Assembly: GCA_937924445.1 (NCBI GenBank)
Contig: CALDSX010000060.1
Coordinates: forward strand, 1-50,059
From: an uncultured Chthoniobacterales bacterium
GTDB taxonomy: Bacteria > Verrucomicrobiota > Verrucomicrobiia > Chthoniobacterales > CALDSX01
Direction: 5' to 3'
Length of the DNA stretch: 50,059 nucleotides
Made by a program: the position numbers and the translations under genes. Positions 34,900 through 43,424 of the stretch are shown piece after piece. The notes below the pieces were generated by a model that was not told where the DNA came from, did no database searches, and saw only the letters and a list, made by a program, of their open reading frames with translations. Position 1 is the first letter of the stretch, and each line of letters begins with the position of its first letter.

Positions 34900-36039
34900 A
34901 TGAATTTGCCACGGAGCACGGAGAGTTCCACAGAGTTCCTTTTTTTAAATAGCAAAGCGCATCTTCTATTGAAGAAAGCGAGTGACGCTGTGTCTGGAGG
35001 TGCAGAACTGCAGGTTGCGCTGCTGTCTCGGGAGCTGGCGGCACGAGGGTATTCAGTTTGCATCGCTTACGGCTCAACAGCGCCATGTCCAGCGGCGCTG
35101 CATCAGGGCGTAGAATGTTTGGCTGCCGGGCCTTTTCATACAGGCAAATCGGCAGATATACCAAAGGCGGCTCCTGTCGTGTTCAATGTGATTAGAAACA
35201 AGAAACCACAATTTGTTCTGGTGCTTGGCTGGACAGCATGGTTGTTTTTATTATGGCTCTGGCGTCCCTTGCTGAAATTCAAGCTTGTTTTCATTTGTGG
35301 TTTGGACACCGAGGCCGACGGATCATTTGCCCGGGAGACCGGTGTTCGCGGGCGATTATTTGATTTTGCCATGCGACGGTGTGACATCATCTTTGCGATG
35401 TCTGACAAGCAACAGAGAATGATGGAAGCCCGTGGGATCAGATGCAGCATGTATCGCAATCTCATTCTGCCACGTTCCGCGCCCTCACAGTTTGAAAAGA
35501 ACATTGATCTGCTTTGGGTGGCGCGTTGTCAGCCGATCAAGCGTCCCCTTGAATTTGTGCGGCTTGCAGCAGCTCTGCCGGATAAAAGATGCATAATGAT
35601 CTGTCCGCCTGAGGATAAGAAACTATTTCGCAAAGTGCAAATTGACGCAAAGTCGGTGCCGAATCTTCAACTGATCGAGTTTGTGCCTTACCACCACGTT
35701 CAGGAGTATTACGACCGAGCACGTATCTTTGTAAATACTTCGATATCTGAAGGTTTTGCAAACAGTTTTATTCAAGCCGGGCTTGGCAAAACAGCCATTC
35801 TGTCGCTTTCGGTCGACTGCGACGGAGTTTTGGAGAGGTTTCATGCAGGAGAGGTCGCTAATGATAATTTCGACGAGTTGGTGCGTTTTGCTGCGGAATG
35901 GCTCGAAGGTCCCTCGGAGATTTTGTGCCGCTATGCCCTCGGAGCTGCTCGTTTTGTCGCAGAAAACCATCAGACTGAGCGAAACGTGAATCTATTCCTT
36001 GCTGGTGTTGGACATTCAATCCATGCGAAAGCTCTTTAA
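34900..36039 (+). CDS. Glycosyltransferase family 4 (GT-B fold)
   Basis: A 379-residue GT4 enzyme transcribed divergently from the preceding gene across a 33-bp gap. The N-terminal block DAVSGGAELQVALLSRELAA (about 30-49) is the typical GGAE loop of this family. The donor domain shows DLLWVARCQPIKRPLEFVRL near 206-225 and VNTSISEGFANSFIQAGLGK near 278-297, where the E-x7-E glutamates become EGFANSFIQ. The first 20 residues (NLPRSTESSTEFLFLNSKAH) look non-conserved, so an internal start is possible, but no better one is evident. Its end overlaps the acetyltransferase gene by 17 bp. Confidence 0.87.
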   Translation: MNLPRSTESSTEFLFLNSKAHLLLKKASDAVSGGAELQVALLSRELAARGYSVCIAYGSTAPCPAALHQGVECLAAGPFHTGKSADIPKAAPVVFNVIRNKKPQFVLVLGWTAWLFLLWLWRPLLKFKLVFICGLDTEADGSFARETGVRGRLFDFAMRRCDIIFAMSDKQQRMMEARGIRCSMYRNLILPRSAPSQFEKNIDLLWVARCQPIKRPLEFVRLAAALPDKRCIMICPPEDKKLFRKVQIDAKSVPNLQLIEFVPYHHVQEYYDRARIFVNTSISEGFANSFIQAGLGKTAILSLSVDCDGVLERFHAGEVANDNFDELVRFAAEWLEGPSEILCRYALGAARFVAENHQTERNVNLFLAGVGHSIHAKAL

Positions 36040-36535
36040 AATTCTTCAACAGGATTTTGCCGCTAATAGGTCGAACCCAAAGGGCCTCTTCCTCGTGGTC
36101 TTTTACCGATTGGCGGCGTCAGCTCGCGCGCTTCCAAAACCGCTTTGGATTCTATGTTCCCCAATTCTTGTCTTGTATATTTTAGTCGTCGAATGGATAC
36201 TCGGAGTCGAGCTGGGATACAGGGTTGTCGCCGGGGAAGGCCTAGCAATTCATCACGGACAGGGGTTAGTTGTGAACAATGACGTTGTGCTCGGTCGGCA
36301 ATGCGTTCTCAGACACGGGGTAACCTTAGGCAACCGCCACCCAGGTGGCCCTTCACCTGTGGTTGGCAATAACGTCGAATTCGGTGCCAACGCTACGGTA
36401 CTCGGCGGCGTCAAACTTGGTGATGGCTGCAAGGTTGGCGCTGGGGCGGTTGTGCTTGCGGACGTGCCCCCAGGCTGCGTGGCAGTCGGAAATCCTGCGC
36501 GGGTTATTTATCCCAAAGAATCGAGCGCGGAATGA
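36023..36535 (+). CDS. Hexapeptide-repeat acetyltransferase (serine acetyltransferase/WcaB-like)
   Basis: A left-handed beta-helix acyltransferase of 170 residues that uses acetyl-CoA, most likely to O-acetylate a sugar of the surface glycan. The N-terminal helices (FKILQQDFAANRSNPKGLFL) are followed by hexapeptide repeats from about 60 to 160: GLAIHHGQGLVVNNDVVLGR, VLRHGVTLGNRHPGG with the catalytic-type His, VGNNVEFGANATVLGGVKLG, DGCKVGAGAVVLADVPPGCV and ending VGNPARVIY. The start is the ATG at 36023; an in-frame TTG at 35999 lies upstream. The 3' end overlaps the opposing GT4 gene by 28 bp. Confidence 0.87.
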   Translation: MRKLFKILQQDFAANRSNPKGLFLVVFYRLAASARALPKPLWILCSPILVLYILVVEWILGVELGYRVVAGEGLAIHHGQGLVVNNDVVLGRQCVLRHGVTLGNRHPGGPSPVVGNNVEFGANATVLGGVKLGDGCKVGAGAVVLADVPPGCVAVGNPARVIYPKESSAE

Positions 36536-37659
36536 GATACCCTCCCGAGTACCGCCTCATAAGAGGCCGAGATTTTACTTATATCGAACTCGCGAACAAG
36601 TTGACGACTCCCCGCGCGCATCTCAGACAAAAAACCTGGATCTTCAATCATCCGGGACAAGCATTGACACAACTCATCGGGATCACTCGCTCGAAAGCTT
36701 AATCCATTCACGTAAGGACGAAGCACGTCTGCAAGGCCACCGATATCTGACCCAATCACAGCCAACCCAGCGCGGAGTGCTTCCAACACAGCGAGGGGCA
36801 TCCCTTCTTGTCGTGAGGGAATAACGAAGACCTCCGCTTGCTGTAGAAAATCGCGAACCTGTTCTGGGGTCACCCAACCTCGGAAACAAATCCTGTCCAT
36901 TAGTCCGAGAGAAGAGGCCAGTTTTTCGAGGCGAACTCTCTCCGGCCCATCACCAACAAAATCCATCCGCCAATGGTGACTCTGTGGAAGGTTTGCAAAC
37001 GCATGAAGAAGGCACAAAAGATTTTTCTGTGGATCCAGGCGACCTGTAAATATAAATCGTCGAACCGCAGAGGGTGAAAGCGTCGGCGGAAGTTCATCGG
37101 GCAGATCAATGCCGTTGTAGATAACCTCAACCGGGCAATTATAGGCACGACGGGCAAGTTCCGCTGTGAATTGACTGCATGCCGTCCTCGCAGCCGCACT
37201 TTTCCAAATCGGTCTGATCACCGGGTTGAGAATCCTAAACAACATCTCGGTTCGCTTCCCCATCGCCCCAGGCACATCTCCTAACTGAGCAGTAATAACG
37301 TAAGGCACACCCAGAAGTCGTGAAAGAACATATGCCAACACACCTGATGGAACCGCGAAGTGCGCATGAATCACATCAGGTCTCCATGCTGCAAGATCCC
37401 GTAAGGCGACAGGTATGGACCCCAGCAAATAACCGGCCATTTCTGGCACTGAACACCTGAAGGGTCTTGCACGAAATGCGAACGACCGGCTTACTTGCAC
37501 GCCCATGTCGTTTTCAACACCAACGCCAAAACCGAGAGCCGCGGTGTAGACGCGCACATTATGACCGCGCCTGACCAGTGCACGTGCAACATCTCGCGCC
37601 GCACGCCCCCCACCACCCCCAATCGGCGGATATTCGTAACAAACGATAGCAATCTTCAT
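36508..37659 (-). CDS. Glycosyltransferase family 4 (GT-B fold)
   Basis: A 383-residue GT4 enzyme on the - strand. It opens KIAIVCYEYPPIGGGGGRAA with the Gly-rich donor/acceptor loop, followed by IHAHFAVPSGVLAYVLSRLL. The C-terminal domain has RRFIFTGRLDPQKNLLCLLH near 192-211 and the donor site IPSRQEGMPLAVLEALRAGL near 275-294 with both glutamates. Its last 28 bp overlap the acetyltransferase gene on the other strand. Upstream (37660 onward) is a long gene-free stretch, which should contain its promoter. Confidence 0.92.
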   Translation of the reverse strand: MKIAIVCYEYPPIGGGGGRAARDVARALVRRGHNVRVYTAALGFGVGVENDMGVQVSRSFAFRARPFRCSVPEMAGYLLGSIPVALRDLAAWRPDVIHAHFAVPSGVLAYVLSRLLGVPYVITAQLGDVPGAMGKRTEMLFRILNPVIRPIWKSAAARTACSQFTAELARRAYNCPVEVIYNGIDLPDELPPTLSPSAVRRFIFTGRLDPQKNLLCLLHAFANLPQSHHWRMDFVGDGPERVRLEKLASSLGLMDRICFRGWVTPEQVRDFLQQAEVFVIPSRQEGMPLAVLEALRAGLAVIGSDIGGLADVLRPYVNGLSFRASDPDELCQCLSRMIEDPGFLSEMRAGSRQLVREFDISKISASYEAVLGRVSHSALDSLG

Positions 37660-38159
37660 TTATTTAATTAGGCGACAGTTCAAGGCGGCCGGGATGAAAG
37701 ATTCGCTGAAATCTCTGTTCATCAATTCGAATTTCAATACAAAGGTGATTTCGCCAAATCCATCTCCCTGCTCATCGACTCCCATACACTCTTCGCAGAT
37801 AAAACGACACCACTTCGTGTGGCAACGTTATCTTAGAGGCATTTGCCTAAAAAGGTAATTCGCAGCTATGGGGAATTCTAGGAGCACCGTCTGTGAATTA
37901 CGTTGAAAGTTCTTCTCGAACCCGCGCCTCAGCTTTCTGCCCGAAAATTTGTCCCGGTCTGTAGTGGCCCTTTGAAAGTGAAATAATGGACATTAAAAAA
38001 ACCCGCACCAAGGATGGCAAAAACAAGAGCTACTGGAGGCTCTCGTATCTTTCACTCTGCAGTTCTTCGCAAAGGCTCCAATCGACTCAGCACGACTCGC
38101 TAAAGAACTCTCGCTCAGCGATCTGTAAAGACAGATTCGTTTTTTTCATCAATCGTAAT
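37660..38159. other. Gene-free stretch of 500 bp
   Basis: No convincing gene was seen between the divergent ends of the GT4 gene and the CoaB gene. The 5' part is AT-rich and presumably holds the promoter of the GT4 gene (37659, - strand). The 3' part contains a short frame that resembles a transposase N-terminus (see separate entry), and a small hairpin CCACTTCGTGTGG near 37812-37824 with no T-tract. Confidence 0.6.
37986..38042 (+). pseudogene. Possible transposase remnant (IS1634/IS4-like N-terminus)
   Basis: The frame from ATG 37986 begins MDIKKTRTKDGKNKSYWRL, which resembles the N-terminus of IS1634-type transposases (basic, KDGK, then YWRLVE). After the Trp-Arg-Leu the similarity ends; the rest of the frame (to 38381) is not protein-like and runs into the CoaB gene. 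The adjacent frame then reads LAKELSLSDL and stops. I read this as the start of a decayed insertion sequence. The match is short and made from memory, so it may be chance. Confidence 0.3.
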
Positions 38160-38828
38160 TTAGATGTGTGCTTGAAGATGTTTTCGCAAAATCATGAAGA
38201 GTTTGTCGGCCCCGGAAGCCTCTTCAACCACGTCTTGAGCATCCAACACCCCAAATCCTGGACCGAATGCTGGCCCGTTGACGACACAGAGATCGGTTTT
38301 GCACTCACGGATTTGATCTGCAGCTTTTTGCAACGCTGTGTTGCGATCCCCTTCCACTTCGTATTTCCAGCCCACGATTAACGTGTCCGTCAGGAGCGAG
38401 CGTAACTGTGGAAGGATTTTTGGTACCGGCTCGAGCCGCAGCGTCAGATGACCCGATGACGTAGGTATTTTGCCCCGACCGACAGCATACGGTTGTGCTT
38501 CAGATCGCGCTGACGCTACCCGAAAATCAGACAAAGCTGCCGCATGGAAAAAGCCTGCAAAGGGTTCGTCTGTTTCTCTAAGGGCCCGGCGAATCTTAAT
38601 CAAGAGATCGGCTCCTGTGCTGAAAGGTCTCACATCCAACCCGTTCGGCGGAAGTGCGGTTGCCATCTCTCCACGAAACATGAGAACTCTAAAGCCTTGA
38701 GCCAAAAATCTAGATGCGAGCTGTGCTCCGAGTGCGCCGGTTGAAAAATTTGTCAGGCGGCGGACGGCATCTATAGGCTCATAACCTGGACCACAGGTGA
38801 TTGCCACACGCCGAAGTGATGGGCTCAT
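38160..38828 (-). CDS. coaB: Phosphopantothenate-cysteine ligase domain protein (CoaB, stand-alone)
   Basis: CoaB condenses 4'-phosphopantothenate with cysteine in coenzyme A synthesis. In most bacteria it is fused to the CoaC decarboxylase; here only the CoaB part is present (222 residues). Landmarks: VAITCGPGYEPIDAVRRLTN with the Rossmann nucleotide-binding start (residues 7-26), TNFSTGALG (25-33), FHAAALSDFRV near 95 and GRGKIPTSSGHLTLRLEPVP (116-135), then VVNGPAFGPGFG near 180, where CoaB usually reads 'D-x-V-V-x-N'. The ATG overlaps the stop of the upstream GT39-like gene (ATGA), so it is coupled to it. A CoaC gene would be expected elsewhere in the genome. Confidence 0.85.
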   Translation of the reverse strand: MSPSLRRVAITCGPGYEPIDAVRRLTNFSTGALGAQLASRFLAQGFRVLMFRGEMATALPPNGLDVRPFSTGADLLIKIRRALRETDEPFAGFFHAAALSDFRVASARSEAQPYAVGRGKIPTSSGHLTLRLEPVPKILPQLRSLLTDTLIVGWKYEVEGDRNTALQKAADQIRECKTDLCVVNGPAFGPGFGVLDAQDVVEEASGADKLFMILRKHLQAHI

Positions 38829-40798
38829 GACTTATCAGCCTCCTGCTGGGTAGCCTGTGCGCAGGCACGAAAAATAGTGTAGCTGAACATCTCTTCGAGA
38901 CCTTTAAATTCGGCCACAGGTTCCAGTACGCGTGAATTTTCTAACAGTTCGGCAAGTTCGGGGGAGAGCCTGCGTATCTTTTCCAATCCCGCTGCATAGA
39001 CATAGAGATCATCTCCCCCAAAATGAGCGTCGCGCAACGCTAATCGAAGCTGTTCTGCAGTTTCAACAACTTCGGCTCTGGGATCGTAAACCGCAATCTG
39101 CCCGGCGCTTGTGCCGACAGCCACGACGCGAATCGAGTGACTCAACTGCTTCGCTTGCGCGCCAACAAACTGCGACGCCTCACGCATTGGCTGGCGTGGT
39201 ATTGTACGGAGCAGCTTTCTGACATCGGCAGTGACAAAAACAAATACTCCTATGAGAAGACAGCTCACTGTGATGCGGCCCCAGGCACGAACAACCGATT
39301 GGGAGGGTGTTACGGGAAGGCCAGCACAAGCACATGAGAGTGACAGAACCGGCAGACTGAAGATTAAATACCAACTAAAAAGGAAATTTCCGCTTAGTTT
39401 ATTGTGCGCTAAAGCCAGAACCGGACCGAGAAAGCCGGTGCTAATTAACGCACCAAACTCAAATCGCCGTCGCCAGCAAAAAAAACATCCCATTAAAGTT
39501 GCGCACGGGATTATCACCAGGAGAAACCAAAATGTAATTGGCTGATCTGAGGCGAGATCGATCAGGCCAAGACCAAGATGAGAACCTGAATTCCCGCATG
39601 TCTTCCACGGTAGACCACATAGAAGGTGGGCAAAAATGTCTTTTGCCCAATCCCAGTCCATGGTGCCCCGGGCAATTTCTCTTTGAAGATAAAGACGAAC
39701 TTGCGGGATCGAGGGAGAATAAAGCTGAAAAAATAATATTGCTGAAATAATCTCCGCCACAATAAGGCGCCCACACCTCTGCCCTCCCGAATTGAAACCC
39801 CAGACCAAGGTAATAATGGCCATTCCGACTATAAAAAGTGCTGCGGCCTCGTAGATCGCTCCCGGAAATGCAAGCATAAATAACGCCTGGCATACCGCAA
39901 ACCCAAGCCACCATCGAAGCTCATTACGTCGGAGCGCTCTGATGAGCATAATCATCGCCAGAGTCAAAAACAGCATTAACAGCGCATAACCACGTCCTTC
40001 AGTTGAATAACGAATATGCCATGGATGGAACGCGAGAAGGCATGCAGCACCCAAACCGGTGAATGGCGCCCCGTTAATGGCTCCAAGCCAAGCCAAGGCC
40101 AAAATCGAAAGTAGCCCCGCGATTAAGGATGGGAATCTAAACGCCACTTCACTAAATTCCCCCTCTTTTGCTCCTGAAAACATCGCCCAAGCGCCTAAAC
40201 TCCACTTCGCACAAACACTGAACAGAATGTGATTGTTCGCGCCACGGTTAAGAAAGAGCGTTTCTTGCCAGCTGACGCCATGAAACTGCAACTGAGAGCC
40301 GCCGGGATGATTGGACGCAGGACGCTCACATCCCCAAACATACCGGCGCAGAGAGTAGGCTTCGTCATTCCAAAGACTGTGAGTAAGACGGGGCACCCTT
40401 TCGGCCAGCGCAAAGCCCAAAGATGCAAGAAGTAACAGCATCCACAAAAGCTTTACTTTTGGTGAGCCAAAACAGTCCGCAGGAAGTATTCTCTCTCTTC
40501 CGATCTCCGCTCCGCTTGGTTCTCTCTTTTTTAAACACCAAAAGCTTGTTGTTGCCCCCAAGATCGAGAGCAGGAGGGTGTTACACACTCCGGCGTACCA
40601 TAAACCACTGGTGGCATATTCATTCACACGGGGCGCGAGTCCTTTGGCCACTCGCGCTTCTACACCTCGCTCCCAAGGTTTATCAGCGCGAATCAACCAA
40701 ACTGCGCAAAGCAGAGCAAGAGAGTAGAGGACGACAGAAATAATTCGATGCGTCTCTAGAAATGGTGTGAAAACAGGGCGCACCCAGTGAAAATTCAT
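38825..40798 (-). CDS. Membrane glycosyltransferase, GT39/ArnT-like (GT-C fold)
   Basis: A multi-pass membrane protein of 657 residues (ATG at 40798; a TTG lies directly before it). After two or three N-terminal helices it has SLWNDEAYSLRRYVWGCERP, with the Asp-Glu pair (about residues 145-146) that forms the catalytic site in GT39/ArnT-like enzymes, in the first periplasmic loop. Further membrane segments follow to about residue 530 (for example AFHPWHIRYSTEGRGYALLM, resembling the R-Y-x-E block of the family), then a soluble C-terminal part. Such enzymes transfer a sugar from a polyprenyl phosphate donor to a protein or lipid at the periplasmic face. It overlaps coaB by 4 bp, and lies 157 bp downstream of hppA. 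Confidence 0.8.
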   Translation of the reverse strand: MNFHWVRPVFTPFLETHRIISVVLYSLALLCAVWLIRADKPWERGVEARVAKGLAPRVNEYATSGLWYAGVCNTLLLSILGATTSFWCLKKREPSGAEIGRERILPADCFGSPKVKLLWMLLLLASLGFALAERVPRLTHSLWNDEAYSLRRYVWGCERPASNHPGGSQLQFHGVSWQETLFLNRGANNHILFSVCAKWSLGAWAMFSGAKEGEFSEVAFRFPSLIAGLLSILALAWLGAINGAPFTGLGAACLLAFHPWHIRYSTEGRGYALLMLFLTLAMIMLIRALRRNELRWWLGFAVCQALFMLAFPGAIYEAAALFIVGMAIITLVWGFNSGGQRCGRLIVAEIISAILFFQLYSPSIPQVRLYLQREIARGTMDWDWAKDIFAHLLCGLPWKTCGNSGSHLGLGLIDLASDQPITFWFLLVIIPCATLMGCFFCWRRRFEFGALISTGFLGPVLALAHNKLSGNFLFSWYLIFSLPVLSLSCACAGLPVTPSQSVVRAWGRITVSCLLIGVFVFVTADVRKLLRTIPRQPMREASQFVGAQAKQLSHSIRVVAVGTSAGQIAVYDPRAEVVETAEQLRLALRDAHFGGDDLYVYAAGLEKIRRLSPELAELLENSRVLEPVAEFKGLEEMFSYTIFRACAQATQQEADKS

Positions 40799-40954
40799 CA
40801 ACTATCCATACTGAACCCTAGGCCAATCAAAAGGCAAGACGATTAAGTTCGACTAGAGGGACTTTTTTAATTTGAGCTTGAAGCCTTTCCCAAGCCTCTA
40901 GAGTTGCCTTAGGGAAAAGAGTCGACAGTCATCACTTGCACAGAAGAAAATTCT

Positions 40955-43387
40955 TCAATGATGCACTGGAATTCGCATGCCGTAGAAGCTGCGAATGACA
41001 AAGACCAACCCAATAGCGAGGAAAATCGCTGAGAACCACGGGGCGATTGACTTTGCATTAACGGCGATTTCAACCGCAAGTAGGCCGAACAATGTGGTGA
41101 ATTTGATGATCGGATTCAGTGCAACTGAGGTGGTATCCTTAAAAGGATCACCCACCAAATCGCCGATCACTGTGGCGTCATGAAGCGGAGTCCCTTTTTG
41201 TTTGAGCACCACCTCGACGACTTTCTTGGCATTGTCCCAACAGCCACCGGCATTAGCCATCGAAATGGCCGCAAAAAGACCGAAGAAGGCTATTGAGATA
41301 AGGTAAGCGACAAAGAAGACGGGGTTGAGATTTGCAAAAGCCAAGGCTAATGCAAAAATCGCAATGAAAATATTCATCATTCCCTGCTGTGCATAAACAG
41401 TGCAGATTCGGACGACTTCTTTACTGTCTTTCATAGAGGCTTTTGTTGCACCGTCAAGCTTCATGTGTTGTTTGATGTAATCCACCGCGCGATAAGCGCC
41501 TGTAGTAACAGCCTGCATAGAAGCACCACTGAACCAATAGATAACAGCACCGCCCGCAAGCAGACCGAGTATGACCCAAGGCTCGACGATGCTGAGGTTT
41601 GCCAGGCTCTCCCATCCTTCATGTTTCTTGAGCATGAGAATGAGCGAAAAGATCATCGTTGTTGCGCCAACCACCGCAGTACCGATGAGCATGGGTTTTG
41701 CGGTGGCTTTGAAGGTATTTCCACAGCCGTCGTTTTCTTCAAGAAATTCTTTACCTTTCTCAAAGTCGGGTTTGAAGCCAAAATCCCTTTCAATCTCAGC
41801 CGAGGCATTAGGTAGTTGCTCTATAGTGGAAAGCTCAAACACCGATTGCGCATTGTCTGTAACTGGGCCATAAGAGTCGACAGCGATTGTTACAGGTCCC
41901 ATGCCCAACATACCAAAGGCAACGAGACCAAAAGCGAAAACCGCTGCGTAACCCATTACATTTTCAGGTATCCCCGTGCTCGCTGCGTAAGCTATTAGCA
42001 TGAGAGTACCGATGGCAATTCCTTTCCAAAAGGCTGAAAAGTTTCCTGCCACAATTCCCGAAAGAATGGTAAGTCCCGCCCCTCCCTCTTTAGTGGCTTG
42101 AACGACCTCGCGGCAGTGCGCTGAGTTCATTGATGTAAAAACGCGTGTCAATTCAGGGATAACAGCCGCCGCGATTGTGCCACAAGAAATGATGGTGGCC
42201 AATTTCCACCAAAGATCGCCGAATTGCGCCTGAAGCATGGTGTAGCTCAAAAGATAGGTAGCACCGATACATAGAATGGAAGTAAGCCAGACCAAAGCAG
42301 TAAGTGGATGCTCAAAATCGAATTTTTTACTGGGATTATAAAGTGCACGGGTGATGGTCTCATTGATTTTCCATGCTCCTATGGAAATACCGACCATTAC
42401 AATACGCATTGTAAAAATCCAAACGATGAGGCTCCATTGAAACTCTGGTAAAACTGCAAGGCAAATGAAGCTGATGAGCGCGACGCCGGTGACGCCGTAG
42501 GTCTCAAACCCGTCCGCTGTTGGCCCCACAGAATCCCCCGCGTTATCGCCAGCGCAATCTGCAATCACGCCGGGGTTGCGTGCATCATCCTCTTTGACCT
42601 TGAACACAATCTTCATCATGTCGGAGCCGACGTCAGCGATTTTAGTAAAAATACCGCCGCAGATACGCAAAACCGAAGCACCGAGGGACTCGCCGATCGC
42701 GAACCCGACAAAACAGACTCCAGCAAGCGCTGGATCCACAAACTTAAGCACGATCAGCATCATGATTAACTCGACACTAATAAGCAGCACGCCGATGCTC
42801 ATACCGGAGCGCGTTGGTATCTCTGAAAGTGCCAGAGGGTTGCCCTTCAAAGAGGCAAATGCCATTCGACTGTTAGCAATGTTGTTGATGAGTATGCCAA
42901 ACCAGGCGACCGCAAAAGAACCTGCCATTCCAATGAGGGACCAAAACAGGATAAGACCGACGTGCGGCAGAGGCATTTTCAGCAACACACCAAAGTAAAA
43001 GGCCATCGTCAGGCCGATGATTCCAAATAAAATTAACAAAAGACGTCCCTGTTGGAGCAAATACGTTTGGCAGGTGGCGTAGATAAGTTTTGATACGTCA
43101 AGCATACTGCTGTGCGCTGGCAACTTTTGAAGTCCGAGGTATTGAACCAGACCAAAGACCATACCCAGTGCGCAAACTCCCAGCCCTATCCAAAGAATAG
43201 CGGAGCCGGAAAGGCTGAGCCCGAAAAGATTAAATAATGCTGAGCGATCGTCAGGTAACTTCAATGAAGCGTCGCCAGCGGCAAAGGCAGGCGAGCCGAT
43301 AGCGAACAGAATGAGGATGCTAAGAAGCACCATAAAGTAGGTTTTATTCTTAGTCATGATCGCGTTACCATTCGAAGTAGATAACAT
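40955..43387 (-). CDS. hppA: Membrane-bound ion-translocating pyrophosphatase (HppA family)
   Basis: An inner-membrane pump that couples pyrophosphate hydrolysis to export of H+ and/or Na+. The 810-residue product has about 16 membrane segments plus an N-terminal extension with a signal-like hydrophobic stretch (FMVLLSILILFAIGSPAFA). Family blocks are divergent but clear: DDARNPGVIADCAGDNAGDS with VGPTADGFETYGVTG, GNFSAFWKGIAIG, YGPVTDNAQSVFELS, and NAGGCWDNAKKVVEVVLKQK followed by VIGDLVGDPFKDTTS. In GNFSAF an Ala sits where K+-independent enzymes have Lys, suggesting a K+-dependent type. Standard enzymes are 650-750 residues; the extra length and the CAGDNAGD version are like the longer clade I recall from Bacteroidetes and PVC bacteria. 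ATG 43357 is an alternative start. It lies 37 bp after the carboxyltransferase gene. Confidence 0.93.
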   Translation of the reverse strand: MLSTSNGNAIMTKNKTYFMVLLSILILFAIGSPAFAAGDASLKLPDDRSALFNLFGLSLSGSAILWIGLGVCALGMVFGLVQYLGLQKLPAHSSMLDVSKLIYATCQTYLLQQGRLLLILFGIIGLTMAFYFGVLLKMPLPHVGLILFWSLIGMAGSFAVAWFGILINNIANSRMAFASLKGNPLALSEIPTRSGMSIGVLLISVELIMMLIVLKFVDPALAGVCFVGFAIGESLGASVLRICGGIFTKIADVGSDMMKIVFKVKEDDARNPGVIADCAGDNAGDSVGPTADGFETYGVTGVALISFICLAVLPEFQWSLIVWIFTMRIVMVGISIGAWKINETITRALYNPSKKFDFEHPLTALVWLTSILCIGATYLLSYTMLQAQFGDLWWKLATIISCGTIAAAVIPELTRVFTSMNSAHCREVVQATKEGGAGLTILSGIVAGNFSAFWKGIAIGTLMLIAYAASTGIPENVMGYAAVFAFGLVAFGMLGMGPVTIAVDSYGPVTDNAQSVFELSTIEQLPNASAEIERDFGFKPDFEKGKEFLEENDGCGNTFKATAKPMLIGTAVVGATTMIFSLILMLKKHEGWESLANLSIVEPWVILGLLAGGAVIYWFSGASMQAVTTGAYRAVDYIKQHMKLDGATKASMKDSKEVVRICTVYAQQGMMNIFIAIFALALAFANLNPVFFVAYLISIAFFGLFAAISMANAGGCWDNAKKVVEVVLKQKGTPLHDATVIGDLVGDPFKDTTSVALNPIIKFTTLFGLLAVEIAVNAKSIAPWFSAIFLAIGLVFVIRSFYGMRIPVHH

Positions 43388-43424
43388 AACATTGAAAGTA
43401 AAAAGAATTTTTATGAAGAGAACC

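Noticed and set aside
37986..38381. 131-residue + strand frame as a full gene
   Set aside because: Only the first 19 residues look protein-like; the rest overlaps the CoaB gene on the other strand.
40860..40915. CTTTTCCC / GGGAAAGG inverted repeat after hppA as a terminator
   Set aside because: On the - strand the 3' side of the stem is not followed by a U-tract, and a mismatch breaks the stem.
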